Assembly: GCF_015477605.1 (NCBI RefSeq) | Contig: NZ_JADLQX010000030.1 | Span: forward strand, 1-64,000 | Length of the DNA stretch: 64,000 nt | Origin: Nocardia amamiensis | GTDB taxonomy: Bacteria > Actinomycetota > Actinomycetes > Mycobacteriales > Mycobacteriaceae | Direction: 5' to 3' | Part shown: positions 22,370 through 31,142 of the stretch, piece after piece | How the letters are laid out: each line of letters opens with the position of its first letter | Numbering within the stretch: position 1 is the stretch's first letter | Made by a program: the position numbers and the translations under genes | The notes under the pieces: model-generated | Database searches by the model: none | What the model was told of the DNA's origin: nothing | The model's input: only the letters and a program-made list of their open reading frames with translations

Positions 22370-22822
22370 CTACTTCTTCTTCGACTTCTTCTTCGCTGGA
22401 GCCGCAACTCGAAAGGCGCCGGTGGTGGATCGGGTAGCCGAAGTGCCGGTCCGCGAGATTCGAGCAACAAGCTGTCGGGTCCGCACGGTGCGGGCTGGCG
22501 CTGGCTCGGCTGCCGTGGCGTACTGCTGGACCAGGCCGAGCAGGGCGGAGACCGGGACGGTGTCGGTGGTGGTCTTGCGGGCAGCAACGGCGTTCTCGAT
22601 GGCCTCGCGCAGCCACGCCCCGGTGGAGACACCCTGCTCTTTCGCGAGCACCCGCGCCTGGTTCAACACCTCGACAGGAAGCCGGACGCTGTATCCGGCC
22701 AGGGCGGAGCTTTCGGCCGGCTCGTGCGAGGTGAGATCCGCCGCCGCGATCTCGTCGCTGGCGTCGTGAGTGTCGTAGTAGTCGCGGGCGGCGCGGGATT
22801 TGTCGTCGGTGCTGATGTTCAT
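22370..22822 (-). CDS. BrnA-like antitoxin with lysine-rich tail
   Basis: 150 residues. A central ribbon-helix-helix/CopG-type segment (VRLPVEVLNQARVLAKEQG, then STGAWLREAIENAV, about 45-80) would bind DNA. A flexible linker follows and the end is AKKKSKKK. Immediately downstream of a BrnT-like gene, the toxin-then-antitoxin order of brnTA. The extra 60-residue C-terminal extension is unusual for BrnA and could contact DNA non-specifically. Confidence 0.7.
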   Translation of the reverse strand: MNISTDDKSRAARDYYDTHDASDEIAAADLTSHEPAESSALAGYSVRLPVEVLNQARVLAKEQGVSTGAWLREAIENAVAARKTTTDTVPVSALLGLVQQYATAAEPAPARTVRTRQLVARISRTGTSATRSTTGAFRVAAPAKKKSKKK

Positions 22823-22828
22823 GGGGTG

Positions 22829-23107
22829 TTACCTGGCCTTCCGGTGATACTCACGCTGCTCGGCAGCGGTCATGTCGCGGGCCGTCGCGACATAGAGATG
22901 GCCGTCCATGGCATCGCAGAGAACGACGAACAGGTACCGGCCGGCATATGTCCGGCCGAGAAGGATCGTGGTCTCCCCGCGGCCGTCGTAGGTGTGGAAC
23001 GGGCGCCGAGCTGCCTCGTGAACTTCTTCGGGTTCGACGTTGTGCCGCGCGATGTGCGCTTCGGACTCGTCGGTCCACAAGAACTCGAACACGAGCAATC
23101 GTATCAC
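22829..23107 (-). CDS. brnT: BrnT-family ribonuclease toxin
   Basis: About 92 residues. It matches the BrnT fold: FEFLWTDESEAHIARHNV, then PEEVHEAA, then a strand-turn-strand GETTILLGRTYAGRYLFVVL and a final basic helix. BrnT is a RelE-like RNase held in check by the adjacent antitoxin. Start GTG 23107 is favoured by AGGAGAGGG upstream; GTG 23092 is possible. The pair sits beside repB/repA and probably stabilises the plasmid. Confidence 0.8.
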   Translation of the reverse strand: MIRLLVFEFLWTDESEAHIARHNVEPEEVHEAARRPFHTYDGRGETTILLGRTYAGRYLFVVLCDAMDGHLYVATARDMTAAEQREYHRKAR

Positions 23108-23137
23108 GAACGAAATACGAACCCTCTCCTCTGACCA

Positions 23138-23185
23138 CCGATAAGGTTCACTTATCGGCGGCGAGAAAATCGAACATGTGTTCGA
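23138..23185. promoter_or_regulatory. Two inverted repeats between repB and brnT
   Basis: CCGATAAG (23138-23145) pairs with CTTATCGG (23151-23158). TCGAACA (23170-23176) pairs with TGTTCGA (23179-23185), in an A/T-flanked context. They lie just upstream of the toxin start and may be the TA operator, or a terminator for repB. Confidence 0.5.
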
Positions 23186-23198
23186 ATTTTTTGGAGGG

Positions 23199-23471
23199 TT
23201 ACGCGGACTTCGCCTCAACGGGAATGGGCGTCCGGAGGAGTGCCGACACCGACCCGATTCCGACACCCAGCTCGTCGGCGATCTCGCGATAGCTCGCGCC
23301 CTCGCTACGCATCTGCTGGGCCCGCCGGCGCTTCTCGATTGCTCGTGCTTCGTAGTCGGCCCGTGGCTCCGCGATGATCCGCTGGACCGTGCGTGTGGAC
23401 GAACCGAACGTCTCGGCGAGCTCGCGGGCGGTCTTCGTACGCCGGACAGGGTTCCTTGCACCCATCGTCAT
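23199..23471 (-). CDS. repB: RepB-like replication accessory protein
   Basis: 90 residues with two helix-turn-helix-like segments: TARELAETFGSSTRTVQRII and ASYREIADELGVGIGSVSAL. It overlaps the end of repA by 4 bases. The repA-repB arrangement and size match the pAL5000/pFAJ2600-type theta replicons of Rhodococcus, Nocardia and mycobacteria, where RepB binds the origin and assists RepA. Confidence 0.85.
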   Translation of the reverse strand: MTMGARNPVRRTKTARELAETFGSSTRTVQRIIAEPRADYEARAIEKRRRAQQMRSEGASYREIADELGVGIGSVSALLRTPIPVEAKSA

Positions 23472-24463
23472 CCCTCCAGGGCTGCGGCAATGAACGCGGC
23501 CTCATCGTACTTCGTTGCGCGCTTCCGATTTGCCTCTCGCCGCGCGTCGGTCATGATCCGGCCAGCTTTGCTTGCCCTCTGCTGCCGCTCGTCTACGCTC
23601 AGGCTCGCGGCGGTCGCCGCACCACCCCGACTGCCGCGGCGTGCCTGCTCCTCGCTGAACGTGCGCTTTATCCGCCGCCAGGTCCAGGCTGATACTGATC
23701 GAGCGAGGGCTTGAGCCTCGCCGGGCTCCATCGGGCCCTTCGTGTAGGCGGCCCCGATAATGTCGAGATTGCGGTCCCATGCGTAGTCGTCGACGACCTG
23801 GCGCCAGGAGTTCCAGTCGTCGTAGTCGCCGCGGCGACGGTAGGACCAGCGGCGGGTGAGCTCAAACAGATCGACATTCCGGCCGGTGCCACTGGACGCC
23901 AGCGCTTTTCGGCGTTCGGTGGTCGTGTGGTACTTCGGCAGCGCGCCAAGTGCGGCGATGGGCTCCCACAGGTCGCGCAGCTCGTAGAGCGCGTAGTCCG
24001 GTCCCCAGAGCGTCAGATGGTCATCGTGGGTCGGGTTCTTGGTGAAGCGGTGCGCGTAGGCGACATCACCGGCCAGGACGTTGTTCAGGCCCGCCTCGAC
24101 GCGGGCGAGCAGGTGCACCGGATCTCGCCGCGCGGGGTCGGTGAGAATCACCGGCTTCTTGAGGGCATAGACGATGTGTCCGTCGCGGGTGTATGGATTC
24201 ATGGCGACGTAGCTGGGCACCGGCAGTCCGCACAAGGCCGCGATCTCATCGGCCCGGCCGCCGTCGTGATCGGTGATGACGAGAGACGTCATCGCTTTCG
24301 GATTGCTCTCCACGTACGGCAGCGTGAGCGCCCGATCTCGGCTGGTGCGGTAGTACCCTCCGGACTTCGATCGGCTCGCGTACGGCCGTTGTGGCCGCCA
24401 GTGCTCCTCGAAAGGAAATGGGAGCGTCCATACGTCCGACTCCCAGTCCTCATCTGCCGTCAT
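23468..24463 (-). CDS. repA: RepA replication initiator of theta plasmid
   Basis: 331 residues from ATG 24463 (GTG 24469 in frame is possible). It matches the replicase family with a primase-type C-terminal part: PFPFEEHWRPQRPYASR at the N-terminus, LVITDHDGG near 75, an AYHRF-like AYAHRFTKNP near 150, and a basic C-terminal helical region after 240. This family opens and primes the origin in pAL5000-like plasmids. Its first 36 codons fall inside the 127-bp repeat, so only the copy here is complete. The true upstream DNA is at 128 onwards on the circle. Confidence 0.9.
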   Translation of the reverse strand: MTADEDWESDVWTLPFPFEEHWRPQRPYASRSKSGGYYRTSRDRALTLPYVESNPKAMTSLVITDHDGGRADEIAALCGLPVPSYVAMNPYTRDGHIVYALKKPVILTDPARRDPVHLLARVEAGLNNVLAGDVAYAHRFTKNPTHDDHLTLWGPDYALYELRDLWEPIAALGALPKYHTTTERRKALASSGTGRNVDLFELTRRWSYRRRGDYDDWNSWRQVVDDYAWDRNLDIIGAAYTKGPMEPGEAQALARSVSAWTWRRIKRTFSEEQARRGSRGGAATAASLSVDERQQRASKAGRIMTDARREANRKRATKYDEAAFIAAALEG

Positions 24464-24482
24464 AGTCACGCAGTCTGCACCC
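24356..24482. repeat. Right copy of 127-bp direct repeat; plasmid/chromosome junction
   Basis: Exact copy of 1-127. It ends at 24482, after which the sequence turns at once into the middle of a chromosomal AraC-type gene. The plasmid gene repA runs out of the repeat on one side, and nothing plasmid-like lies beyond it. Confidence 0.97.
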
Positions 24483-25310
24483 GGACTCGGTCTCGTGGCG
24501 GCGGCTCGACAGCAGTTCCGCTTGCGCGGACCGTGGGGCCTCGCGTTGCTCGGCAGCCGGACGCTGCGTGAGCTGATCGAGGTGGCGCAGCGCAGTGCCG
24601 GTCGCACCGTGCCGCTCGGCCGGCTGACCTTCGAGGAGGCCGACGGCGAAGCGCGACTGCTGTTCCAGGACGCCGAGATCCCGCCGGGCATGCGGGCGTT
24701 CTTCGCCGAAATGACGCTGGCAGGGCTGCCCGCCTTCGATCGAGAACTGTACTCCGCCGGCGTCCCCGTCCGGCGGGTGAGTTTCCGGCACGCGGCACCG
24801 CGCAACATCAAGCGCTATCGCGAGATATTCGGCATCGTACCGATTTTCGGTGCGACGGTGAGCGGGGTGGTCTTCGACCGCGGCCTGCTCGATCAGCCGC
24901 TGCCACCGGCGAACGACGCCGCGCGCGACACCTGCGGGCAACTGTGCCGCGATCTGCTCGACCGGCGCCGCAGCCGCACCGGCGTCGCCGCCTCGGTGCG
25001 TGATCTGCTGGTGCGCAATCCGGGTGAGATCCCCGATCAGGCGACGGTGGCGCTCGGCCTGTACCTGAGTTCGCGCACACTGTCGCGGCGCTTGCACGAA
25101 GAGGGAACGTCGTTCCGAGCTCTGCTCGACGAAGTGCGGCAGACGATGTCGGAAGTGTTGCTGACGCATACCGATATGACCACCGAACAGGTGGCTGCCC
25201 GGCTCGGCTATGCCGAAGCGGCCTCCTTCATCCGCGCGTTTCGTCGCTGGCAGGGCTGCCCGCCGCAGACCTTCCGCTCCCGCGGCCTCGAGCCCTGTCG
25301 CGCATCCTGA
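24483..25310 (+). CDS. AraC-family regulator, 5' end missing
   Basis: An open frame runs from the junction to 25310. It gives the C-terminal four-fifths of an AraC regulator with an arabinose-binding-like N-domain (LGLALLGSRTLRE-type start, then RLTFEE, FDRELYSAG). The C-terminal AraC helix-turn-helix pair spans the last 95 residues (LYLSSRTLSRRLHEEG; TTEQVAARLGYAEAASFIRAF). The family normally has about 60-70 more residues at the N-terminus, so the gene is cut by the join at 24482/24483. GTG 24495 would be an artificial start. Confidence 0.9.
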   Translation, partial: GLGLVAAARQQFRLRGPWGLALLGSRTLRELIEVAQRSAGRTVPLGRLTFEEADGEARLLFQDAEIPPGMRAFFAEMTLAGLPAFDRELYSAGVPVRRVSFRHAAPRNIKRYREIFGIVPIFGATVSGVVFDRGLLDQPLPPANDAARDTCGQLCRDLLDRRRSRTGVAASVRDLLVRNPGEIPDQATVALGLYLSSRTLSRRLHEEGTSFRALLDEVRQTMSEVLLTHTDMTTEQVAARLGYAEAASFIRAFRRWQGCPPQTFRSRGLEPCRAS

Positions 25311-25338
25311 GTCGATCTGAGCGACGCCGGCGGGCGGC

Positions 25339-25617
25339 GTGCGTGTCGGCCGTATGCTGCCGCGCCGAGTGTGGCCGCAGGCAGACCCTCGGCTACCGCG
25401 ATTTCGTCTGCAGGCCCCGCCGATCCAGCACTGGGATCTCGCACCCGGAACGCTCCCGTACTATCGCGATCGGAGTTGGCCGGGCGGGGAGACGAAGGAG
25501 GACGGTGTGGACGTTCGCACCAACAACGAGAGACTGTGGTTACGGTTGGGCCAACGACTTGCGGACAATGGTCGGATCGCGACGGCGTCGCCGGACGACC
25601 TCGGGATCGTGCCATGA
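25339..25617 (+). CDS. Short open frame, doubtful gene
   Basis: 92 codons with a protein-like stretch (QAPPIQHWDLAPGTLPYYRD). A strong AAGGAGG lies before an internal GTG at 25507, which would give a 36-residue peptide. No family recognised. It may be a real small gene ahead of the phosphatase, or chance in GC-rich DNA. Confidence 0.35.
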   Translation: MRVGRMLPRRVWPQADPRLPRFRLQAPPIQHWDLAPGTLPYYRDRSWPGGETKEDGVDVRTNNERLWLRLGQRLADNGRIATASPDDLGIVP

Positions 25618-25624
25618 GCGTGCT

Positions 25625-25728
25625 GGAGCCGAGCGTCGGCGAGGCGCGGGCCGTGAGTGAGCGCAGCGAGCGAACGATGGACACAGCCGGGCTCTCGCTC
25701 GTGCCGGAGCCGAGCGTCAGCGAGGCGC
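25625..25728. repeat. Pair of 23-bp direct repeats before the phosphatase gene
   Basis: A 23-bp word beginning GGAGCCGAGCGTC is at 25625-25647 and again, with one mismatch, at 25706-25728. GAGCGCAGCGAGCGAA lies between them. The pair is open in the frame of the phosphatase upstream region. This kind of GAGCG-rich element is common between genes in Nocardia-like genomes. Confidence 0.6.
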
Positions 25729-25732
25729 AGGT

Positions 25733-26758
25733 ATGAGCGACGACGGCAGCGACCTACGCTGCGCCGGGTGTGCGGCCGTCGGGATGGACAGCCGCCATTG
25801 CCCATCCTGCGACCGCGAACTCGGTTACCGCTACGTCGCGCTGCCCGCCCACGATCCGACCCCGTGCGCGCAGTGCGGTGGAACCCGATTCGACACTGAC
25901 GAGCGATGCGCGCACTGTGGACGGCGCCGGCGGCTGCCGGATCGCTCCGCCGCCGATCTCGGCGCGGTCGCGGTACTCACCGATCGCGGAATCGTCCATG
26001 GGCGCAATGAGGATGCCGTCGCCGCGGGGGTGCTCGACAGTGCGATCACCGGATCATCGACGGCCGTCGTGATCGCGGTCAGCGACGGAGTCTCGACCTC
26101 GGCGCGGCCGCAGGTGGCCTCCGGTGCGGCAGTACGCGCCGGCGTCGGCGCCACCGCCGCCGCGCTCGCCGCCGGACAGCCCGCGACCGACGCCATCATG
26201 CGCGGTCTCGCCGCCGCGGCGCAGGCCGTGCGCGAGGTCGACGTTCCCGATGGTCCGGCTCCATCGTGCACCTACGTGTCCGCCATCGTGCTGTACAGCG
26301 GCGCCGATACCGAGATCACCGTCGCCAATGTCGGTGACAGCCGGGCGTATTGGCTGGCGGAGGCGGGTGACGAGGCTTCGCGGCGGTTGACCGTCGACGA
26401 TTCCTGGGCGCAAGCCCTGGTCGATGCCGGCGCGCTGGACGAGCGCGCCGCGATGGCCGATCCGCGGGCCCACACGCTGATCCGCTGGCTGGGTGCGGAC
26501 AGTCCGCCAGAACCCTGGGCGGACAATTGCGTGCGGACGATGCGTGCCACGGGGCCGGGCATGCTGCTGCTGTGCTCGGACGGGTTGTGGAACTATCTGC
26601 CCGCAGCGTCCGCCTTGTCCGACAAGGTGGCCGGAGCCGCTCCCGCGGCGGCGGCCAACGCGCTCGCCGAGTTCGCATTGGGTTGCGGCGGCGGTGACAA
26701 CATCACTGTTGCGCTGGCTCCGGTGCCGTGGCGGGGCCGCCGGGATGACGACCGGTGA
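25733..26758 (+). CDS. PP2C-type Ser/Thr phosphatase with N-terminal zinc ribbons
   Basis: 341 residues. Residues 10-65 hold paired cysteine knuckles (CAGC, CPSC, CAQC, CAHC) forming one or two zinc ribbons. A PP2C domain follows with its metal-binding motifs GRNEDA, VSDGVS, VGDSRAY, CSDGLWNY and GGGDNITV. PP2C enzymes remove phosphate from Ser/Thr and oppose the Pkn kinases; zinc-ribbon versions usually sit in kinase-related clusters. No membrane segment, so it is cytosolic. Confidence 0.9.
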   Translation: MSDDGSDLRCAGCAAVGMDSRHCPSCDRELGYRYVALPAHDPTPCAQCGGTRFDTDERCAHCGRRRRLPDRSAADLGAVAVLTDRGIVHGRNEDAVAAGVLDSAITGSSTAVVIAVSDGVSTSARPQVASGAAVRAGVGATAAALAAGQPATDAIMRGLAAAAQAVREVDVPDGPAPSCTYVSAIVLYSGADTEITVANVGDSRAYWLAEAGDEASRRLTVDDSWAQALVDAGALDERAAMADPRAHTLIRWLGADSPPEPWADNCVRTMRATGPGMLLLCSDGLWNYLPAASALSDKVAGAAPAAAANALAEFALGCGGGDNITVALAPVPWRGRRDDDR

Positions 26759-26836
26759 CAGCCGCCAGAAGGTGGCGAAACGCCGTTCTCCAGTTCCATA
26801 GACAGTGATGTTCATGGTTGCGTATGGTCGTCGACT

Positions 26837-27697
26837 ATGACGAAGTTCGGCGGTAAGACCTGTTTGATCACCGGCGCGGCCAGCGGCCTCGGTCGGAGTA
26901 CGGCACTCGCGGCCGCGGCCGAAGGCGCCGCGCTGGTGCTCACCGACATCGCCGCCGACGGACTCGCACAGACTGCCGCCGACGCGCGTGCGGCGGGCGC
27001 GACCGTGCACGTCGCCACGGCCGCCGACGTCAGTGACTACGACCAGGTCGTCGCGCTGGCGGCGGAGGCCCACGCCGCGGTCGGCAGTGTCGACATCGTC
27101 ATGAACGTGGCCGGAATCGCCACCTGGGGAACCGTGGACCGGCTGACGCACGCGCAATGGCGGCGCACCATCGACATCGACCTGATGGGCCCGATTCATG
27201 TAATCGAAGCGTTCGTCCCCCAGATGATCGCCGCCGGACGCGGCGGGCATCTGGTGAACGTGTCGTCTGCGGCGGGATTGTTCGGACTGCCGTGGCATGC
27301 GCCCTACAGCGCGGGCAAGTTCGGCTTGCGCGGGGTGTCGGAAGTGTTGCGCTTCGATCTGGCCCGGCACGGCATCGGAGTGAGCCTGGTGTGTCCGGGG
27401 GCCATGGCCACACCGATGGTCGACAGCGTCGATATCGCGGGCGTCGACCGGACGGCCGAGGCGGTGCAGCGCGGGATGTCGCTGTTCATGCGGCACGCTG
27501 TGACGCCGGAGGCGGCGGCCCGATCGATCGTGCGCGGCGTCGAGCGGAATCGGTATCTGATCTTCACCTCGACCGACATCCGCGTCGGCTTCTGGGCCCA
27601 GCGCTACTTCCCGCCCGCATACGCTCTCGCGATGCGGGGGCTGAACTGGGCGATGACCCGCTACGTCGAGCAGAAGGCCAGCGCGCCCGCTCGCTGA
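26837..27697 (+). CDS. Short-chain dehydrogenase/reductase
   Basis: 286 residues, classical SDR. It has the NAD(P)-binding TGAASGLG (12-19), the acidic DIAAD after strand 2 (suggesting NAD preference), the NVAG motif, the catalytic Ser in VSSAAG, and YSAGK. The 40-residue C-terminal extension with hydrophobic FPPAYALAM could touch membrane. Substrate unknown; steroids or lipids are common for such Nocardia SDRs. Confidence 0.88.
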   Translation: MTKFGGKTCLITGAASGLGRSTALAAAAEGAALVLTDIAADGLAQTAADARAAGATVHVATAADVSDYDQVVALAAEAHAAVGSVDIVMNVAGIATWGTVDRLTHAQWRRTIDIDLMGPIHVIEAFVPQMIAAGRGGHLVNVSSAAGLFGLPWHAPYSAGKFGLRGVSEVLRFDLARHGIGVSLVCPGAMATPMVDSVDIAGVDRTAEAVQRGMSLFMRHAVTPEAAARSIVRGVERNRYLIFTSTDIRVGFWAQRYFPPAYALAMRGLNWAMTRYVEQKASAPAR

Positions 27698-27792
27698 CGA
27701 CTGGACGTACCCAGACCCCGATCAGGTTGTGCCCGGCAATCGCGACCAGGCGACCGGAAATTCGTTCGACGGTGACGCCGTGGTGCGCGATC

Positions 27793-28329
27793 ATGATCAT
27801 CATGGCGTCTGCCGTCTTTCTGATCACCGGGATCCAGGCCGCGGGCAAGTCCAGCGTCGCACAGGCACTCGCCGAACGGCTCCCGCGTTCCGCGCACGTT
27901 CGCGGCGACACCTTCCGCCGATTCGTCGTGAACGGACGTGCGGAGATGAGCCCTGAGCCGTCGCCGGAGGCGCTCGCCCAGCTCCGACTGCGCTACAGCT
28001 TGGCCGCGAGCACTGCCGACGCGTACGCCGACGCGGGGTTCACGGTAGTCGTGCAAGACGTAGTCCTCGGGGAATTCCTGCCGTGGATGGCGGATCTGAT
28101 CATCACGCGTCCGCTGTACGTCGTTGTACTGGCGCCGCGCCCCGAGGTGGTCACCGCCCGTGAGGCCGGGCGTGGCAAGGACGCCTACGACGAGTTCACC
28201 GTCAGGGGTCTGGACGCCGTGTTGCGGGAAGGCACACCGCGGATCGGGCTCTGGTTGGACACGTCGGACCTGACAGTAGAGCAGACCGTCGACAAGATCC
28301 TCGCCGACGCTCGCCCCCTGGGCGGCTGA
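27793..28329 (+). CDS. P-loop small kinase, phosphotransferase-like
   Basis: 178 residues, or 175 from ATG 27802. P-loop GIQAAGKSS near residues 13-21, an RGDTFRR segment and a late LWLDTSDLT typical of AAA-type small kinases. It resembles chloramphenicol phosphotransferase-like and adenylylsulfate-kinase-like proteins that phosphorylate small molecules or nucleic acid ends. Substrate cannot be told. Confidence 0.78.
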   Translation: MIIMASAVFLITGIQAAGKSSVAQALAERLPRSAHVRGDTFRRFVVNGRAEMSPEPSPEALAQLRLRYSLAASTADAYADAGFTVVVQDVVLGEFLPWMADLIITRPLYVVVLAPRPEVVTAREAGRGKDAYDEFTVRGLDAVLREGTPRIGLWLDTSDLTVEQTVDKILADARPLGG

Positions 28330-28335
28330 CGCCGC

Positions 28336-29841
28336 TCAGGAGGTACCGCGCGGCATTTGGAGTGGAGTTAGGGATCGCGTCGCCGGACCCTCGAGCAACG
28401 TGCCGTCGGGCGCGAACCGCGAGCCGTGTAGCGGGCAATCCCAGGTGCGTTCGGCGTCGTTCCAGCTCACGATGCCGTACAGGTGCGGGCAGATGGCCGA
28501 GACCCGCGTCGTGGTGCCGTCCACCGTGCACACCGCCGTCGGGTGCAGGCCCTCACGCAGCACCGCGCCGCAGCCTTCGGCAGGGGCCGCGCCGTCGTGC
28601 CGGGTCACGGCACGCAGCCAGCCCGCGGAAAGGTGCTGGGCGACCGCGCCGTTCACCTTCGTCGCCGTGGGAAGCGCCTTCAGTTCACTCGGGCGCCAAC
28701 TGGCCAGCGCGCCCGCCCAGTCCGGTGGATCGCCGACACGCCGACCGGCCAGCGCGATAGCCGCGGCGACGCCGTTGGTCAGCCCCCACTTGGCGTATCC
28801 GGTGGCCAGCTGGATGTCGTTCTGCCCAGGGAGCACCGGGCCCACATAGGGCAGTTCGTCGACCGGCGCGTAGTCCTGGGCGGACCACTGGTGCACTGGT
28901 GTCGCGGTGGGGAACCAGGTCCGCGCCCAGCTCACCAGGTCGTCGGCCTTGCGCCGAGTCGATCCGCCGCGGCCGACGACGTGGCCGTTGCCGCCGACGA
29001 GCAGCAACTCGCCGTCCGGTCCCTGCACGCGGCGCAGGGACCGCGTCGGGCTGCCCGCGCTGATGTACATGTCGTGCGGAATGGGCTCGTCCACGGCGAA
29101 CGCCGCCAGATAGGACCGCTGCGGGGTGAGCCGGGCGAAGAATCCGCCGCGATCGAGAATCGGTGTTCCCGTAGCCAACACCACCTTGCGCGCGGCGAGT
29201 TCACCGTGTTCGGTGGACACCACCAGATCGCCCCGCTCGCCGTGGTGCACGCCGCGTACCAGGGTGGACTCGTAGATCGGCGCGCCGTGCGACTCCACCT
29301 CCGCCGCCAGCGCCGCGAGCAGCGCCATCGGATCGAGCTGCGCCTGATCGGCGAGGCGGACGGCGCCGTGCGCCGGGAACGGAACATCGACTTCGTCGAG
29401 CAGCTCGGTGGCCAGGCCCGCTTTCTGCGTCGCGGCGAATTCGGCTCGCACCGCGGACAATTCGTCCTCGTTCTGCGCGTAGGTCAGCGCGGCGACCCGC
29501 TCGGCCGGAACGCGATGCTCGGCGCAGAAACGCAACAACCATTCCTGTCCCGCGCGATTCGCCTCGACGTAGGCGCGCAGTGCGTGATCGGAGTGGTGCG
29601 CGGCGATCTGCTGAGCCCGGGTGCCCTGCAACAGGCTGATCTTTCCGGTGGTGGAACCGGTCGTTCCCGCGCCGACGCGTCTGCCTTCGACCACGGCCAC
29701 CTCGATGCCGTTCTCCGCCATCAGCAGCGCCGTCACCAGGCCGGTGAGCCCGCCGCCGATCACGACCGTGTCGAAGCGCGAGCCCGGCGTCAACCGCAAT
29801 CGTGCCGGGATCTGTGCGCCGTGCAGCCAGAGGGAGGTCAT
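28336..29841 (-). CDS. FAD-dependent oxidoreductase with C-terminal Rieske domain
   Basis: 501 residues. A DAO/GlyOx-type FAD domain: VVIGGGLTGL (26-35), a GSTTGK stretch, and ATGTPILD. The last 95 residues form a Rieske [2Fe-2S] domain with CPHLYG and, 16 residues on, CPLHGS. This DAO-Rieske fusion is widespread in soil bacteria; its substrate is not established. Cytosolic. Confidence 0.88.
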   Translation of the reverse strand: MTSLWLHGAQIPARLRLTPGSRFDTVVIGGGLTGLVTALLMAENGIEVAVVEGRRVGAGTTGSTTGKISLLQGTRAQQIAAHHSDHALRAYVEANRAGQEWLLRFCAEHRVPAERVAALTYAQNEDELSAVRAEFAATQKAGLATELLDEVDVPFPAHGAVRLADQAQLDPMALLAALAAEVESHGAPIYESTLVRGVHHGERGDLVVSTEHGELAARKVVLATGTPILDRGGFFARLTPQRSYLAAFAVDEPIPHDMYISAGSPTRSLRRVQGPDGELLLVGGNGHVVGRGGSTRRKADDLVSWARTWFPTATPVHQWSAQDYAPVDELPYVGPVLPGQNDIQLATGYAKWGLTNGVAAAIALAGRRVGDPPDWAGALASWRPSELKALPTATKVNGAVAQHLSAGWLRAVTRHDGAAPAEGCGAVLREGLHPTAVCTVDGTTTRVSAICPHLYGIVSWNDAERTWDCPLHGSRFAPDGTLLEGPATRSLTPLQMPRGTS

Positions 29842-29892
29842 AACCCCGAAATAGCCGGTCTCGATAGGCCGAAACGCCCGAGGACACGCTCC

Positions 29893-30840
29893 TCACACCC
29901 GCACCTGGCTGGTGAGCTGCCGATCCGCGGCGGCGACCACCTCGGCGACGCTGATCAGGGCCAGCCCCGGCGCGGGCGCGTCGGCCAGCGGATCGTCGAG
30001 GCGGCCTGCCCAGAGGACGGTATGCGCCTCGCGTTCCGGCGGCGGGCCCCAGGTCGCCGGCGATTCCGGCCCGAAGATCAGCACCGACGGGATGCCGAAC
30101 GCGGTGGCCAGGTGCCCCACACCCGTGTCGCCGCTCACCACCAGCGCCGCGCCCGCCACCGTGGCGGCGAGCTGGCGCAGCGTGAGTTCACCCGCCAGCG
30201 CGCTGGTTTCGGGTAATCCGGCCTGTTGCGCGATGCGGCGCACGAGCGGACGGTCCGCGGCGCTGCCGACCAGGCGCACCGGGTATCCCCAGTCGCGGAG
30301 GTCGGCCGCCACGGCCGCGAACCGCTCCTCGGGCCAGCGCCGCGCCGGCGCACCTCCAGGGTGCACGACGATGGATTCGCGCTCGCCGATGCTCTCCGGC
30401 GGCGGCGCGATGTCCAGGCGAGCGGGATCGGCCGGAATGCCCGCGTACTCCAGCAGTCGGCACCACCGTGCGGGCTCGGGCACGCCCGGCCGCCACGCCG
30501 GGCCGGGCACCCGAGGAAAGTCTTTGTGGCGGTGGGCGATCATGTGCGCCGGGCCGGTCGCGAGCAGCGCACCGATGCTCTCGGCGCCCGCACCGTGCAG
30601 ATCGACCGCGAAAGCGGGCGGGGGCGCGTTCCAGCGCAACGCGGCAGGCAGCGGAGTCGCATGCAGTTCGTCGACGCAATCGGCCAGTTCGATGACGGGA
30701 CGCAGCCAGCCCGGCGCCGCGAGAACCAGCCGGTGCGGTGACCGGGCGTCGTGCAACGCGCGCAAGGCCGGAACCACCGTCAGCAGCTCGCGCAGCCCAT
30801 GCGCGCAGAGTGCGAGCGTGACCGTCACGGATGCCTCCAC
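29893..30840 (-). CDS. Family 9 glycosyltransferase (heptosyltransferase-like)
   Basis: 315 residues from GTG 30840. GT-B fold of family 9: VVHPGGAPARRWPEERFA (about 165-182), VSGDTGVGHLA and IFGPESPATWGP. In Gram-negatives this family adds heptose to LPS; in actinobacteria the acceptor is unknown and probably an envelope glycan. The catalytic aspartate of the N-terminal domain may be the DLHGAG segment. GTG 30828 is an alternative start. Confidence 0.82.
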   Translation of the reverse strand: MEASVTVTLALCAHGLRELLTVVPALRALHDARSPHRLVLAAPGWLRPVIELADCVDELHATPLPAALRWNAPPPAFAVDLHGAGAESIGALLATGPAHMIAHRHKDFPRVPGPAWRPGVPEPARWCRLLEYAGIPADPARLDIAPPPESIGERESIVVHPGGAPARRWPEERFAAVAADLRDWGYPVRLVGSAADRPLVRRIAQQAGLPETSALAGELTLRQLAATVAGAALVVSGDTGVGHLATAFGIPSVLIFGPESPATWGPPPEREAHTVLWAGRLDDPLADAPAPGLALISVAEVVAAADRQLTSQVRV

Positions 30841-31142
30841 AGTGATCGCGAGGGGGAGACCCGCCGCCGGGACGACGTCGTTGGCGAACCCGGGGCGGGT
30901 GTGCCACCAGCTTCGAGCCGCTCGCCGGAAATCCTGCTCGGACGCCGGGAGAACGCGTCTCGAAGACGCCGGCCGATGTGCTCCTCGACGCCGTTGTCGG
31001 GGGCATGCGTCATCGGATTCCGGCAGTACTCCCGCTGGGGCGGCGCCTGGGTAACCCACGGCGGGAGCGGTATTCGGGATATGCCCGTAAGGCGCAGTTC
31101 GAAACCTGCCGTTTCCACTCCGACGCCGGGCAGCTCAGAGGC

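Noticed and set aside
1..24482. Integrated element with attachment sites (att) at the 127-bp repeats
   Set aside because: No integrase or excisionase gene and no tRNA gene at either end; the repeat lies inside repA and the flank is a broken unrelated gene. Kept only as an alternative to a contig join.
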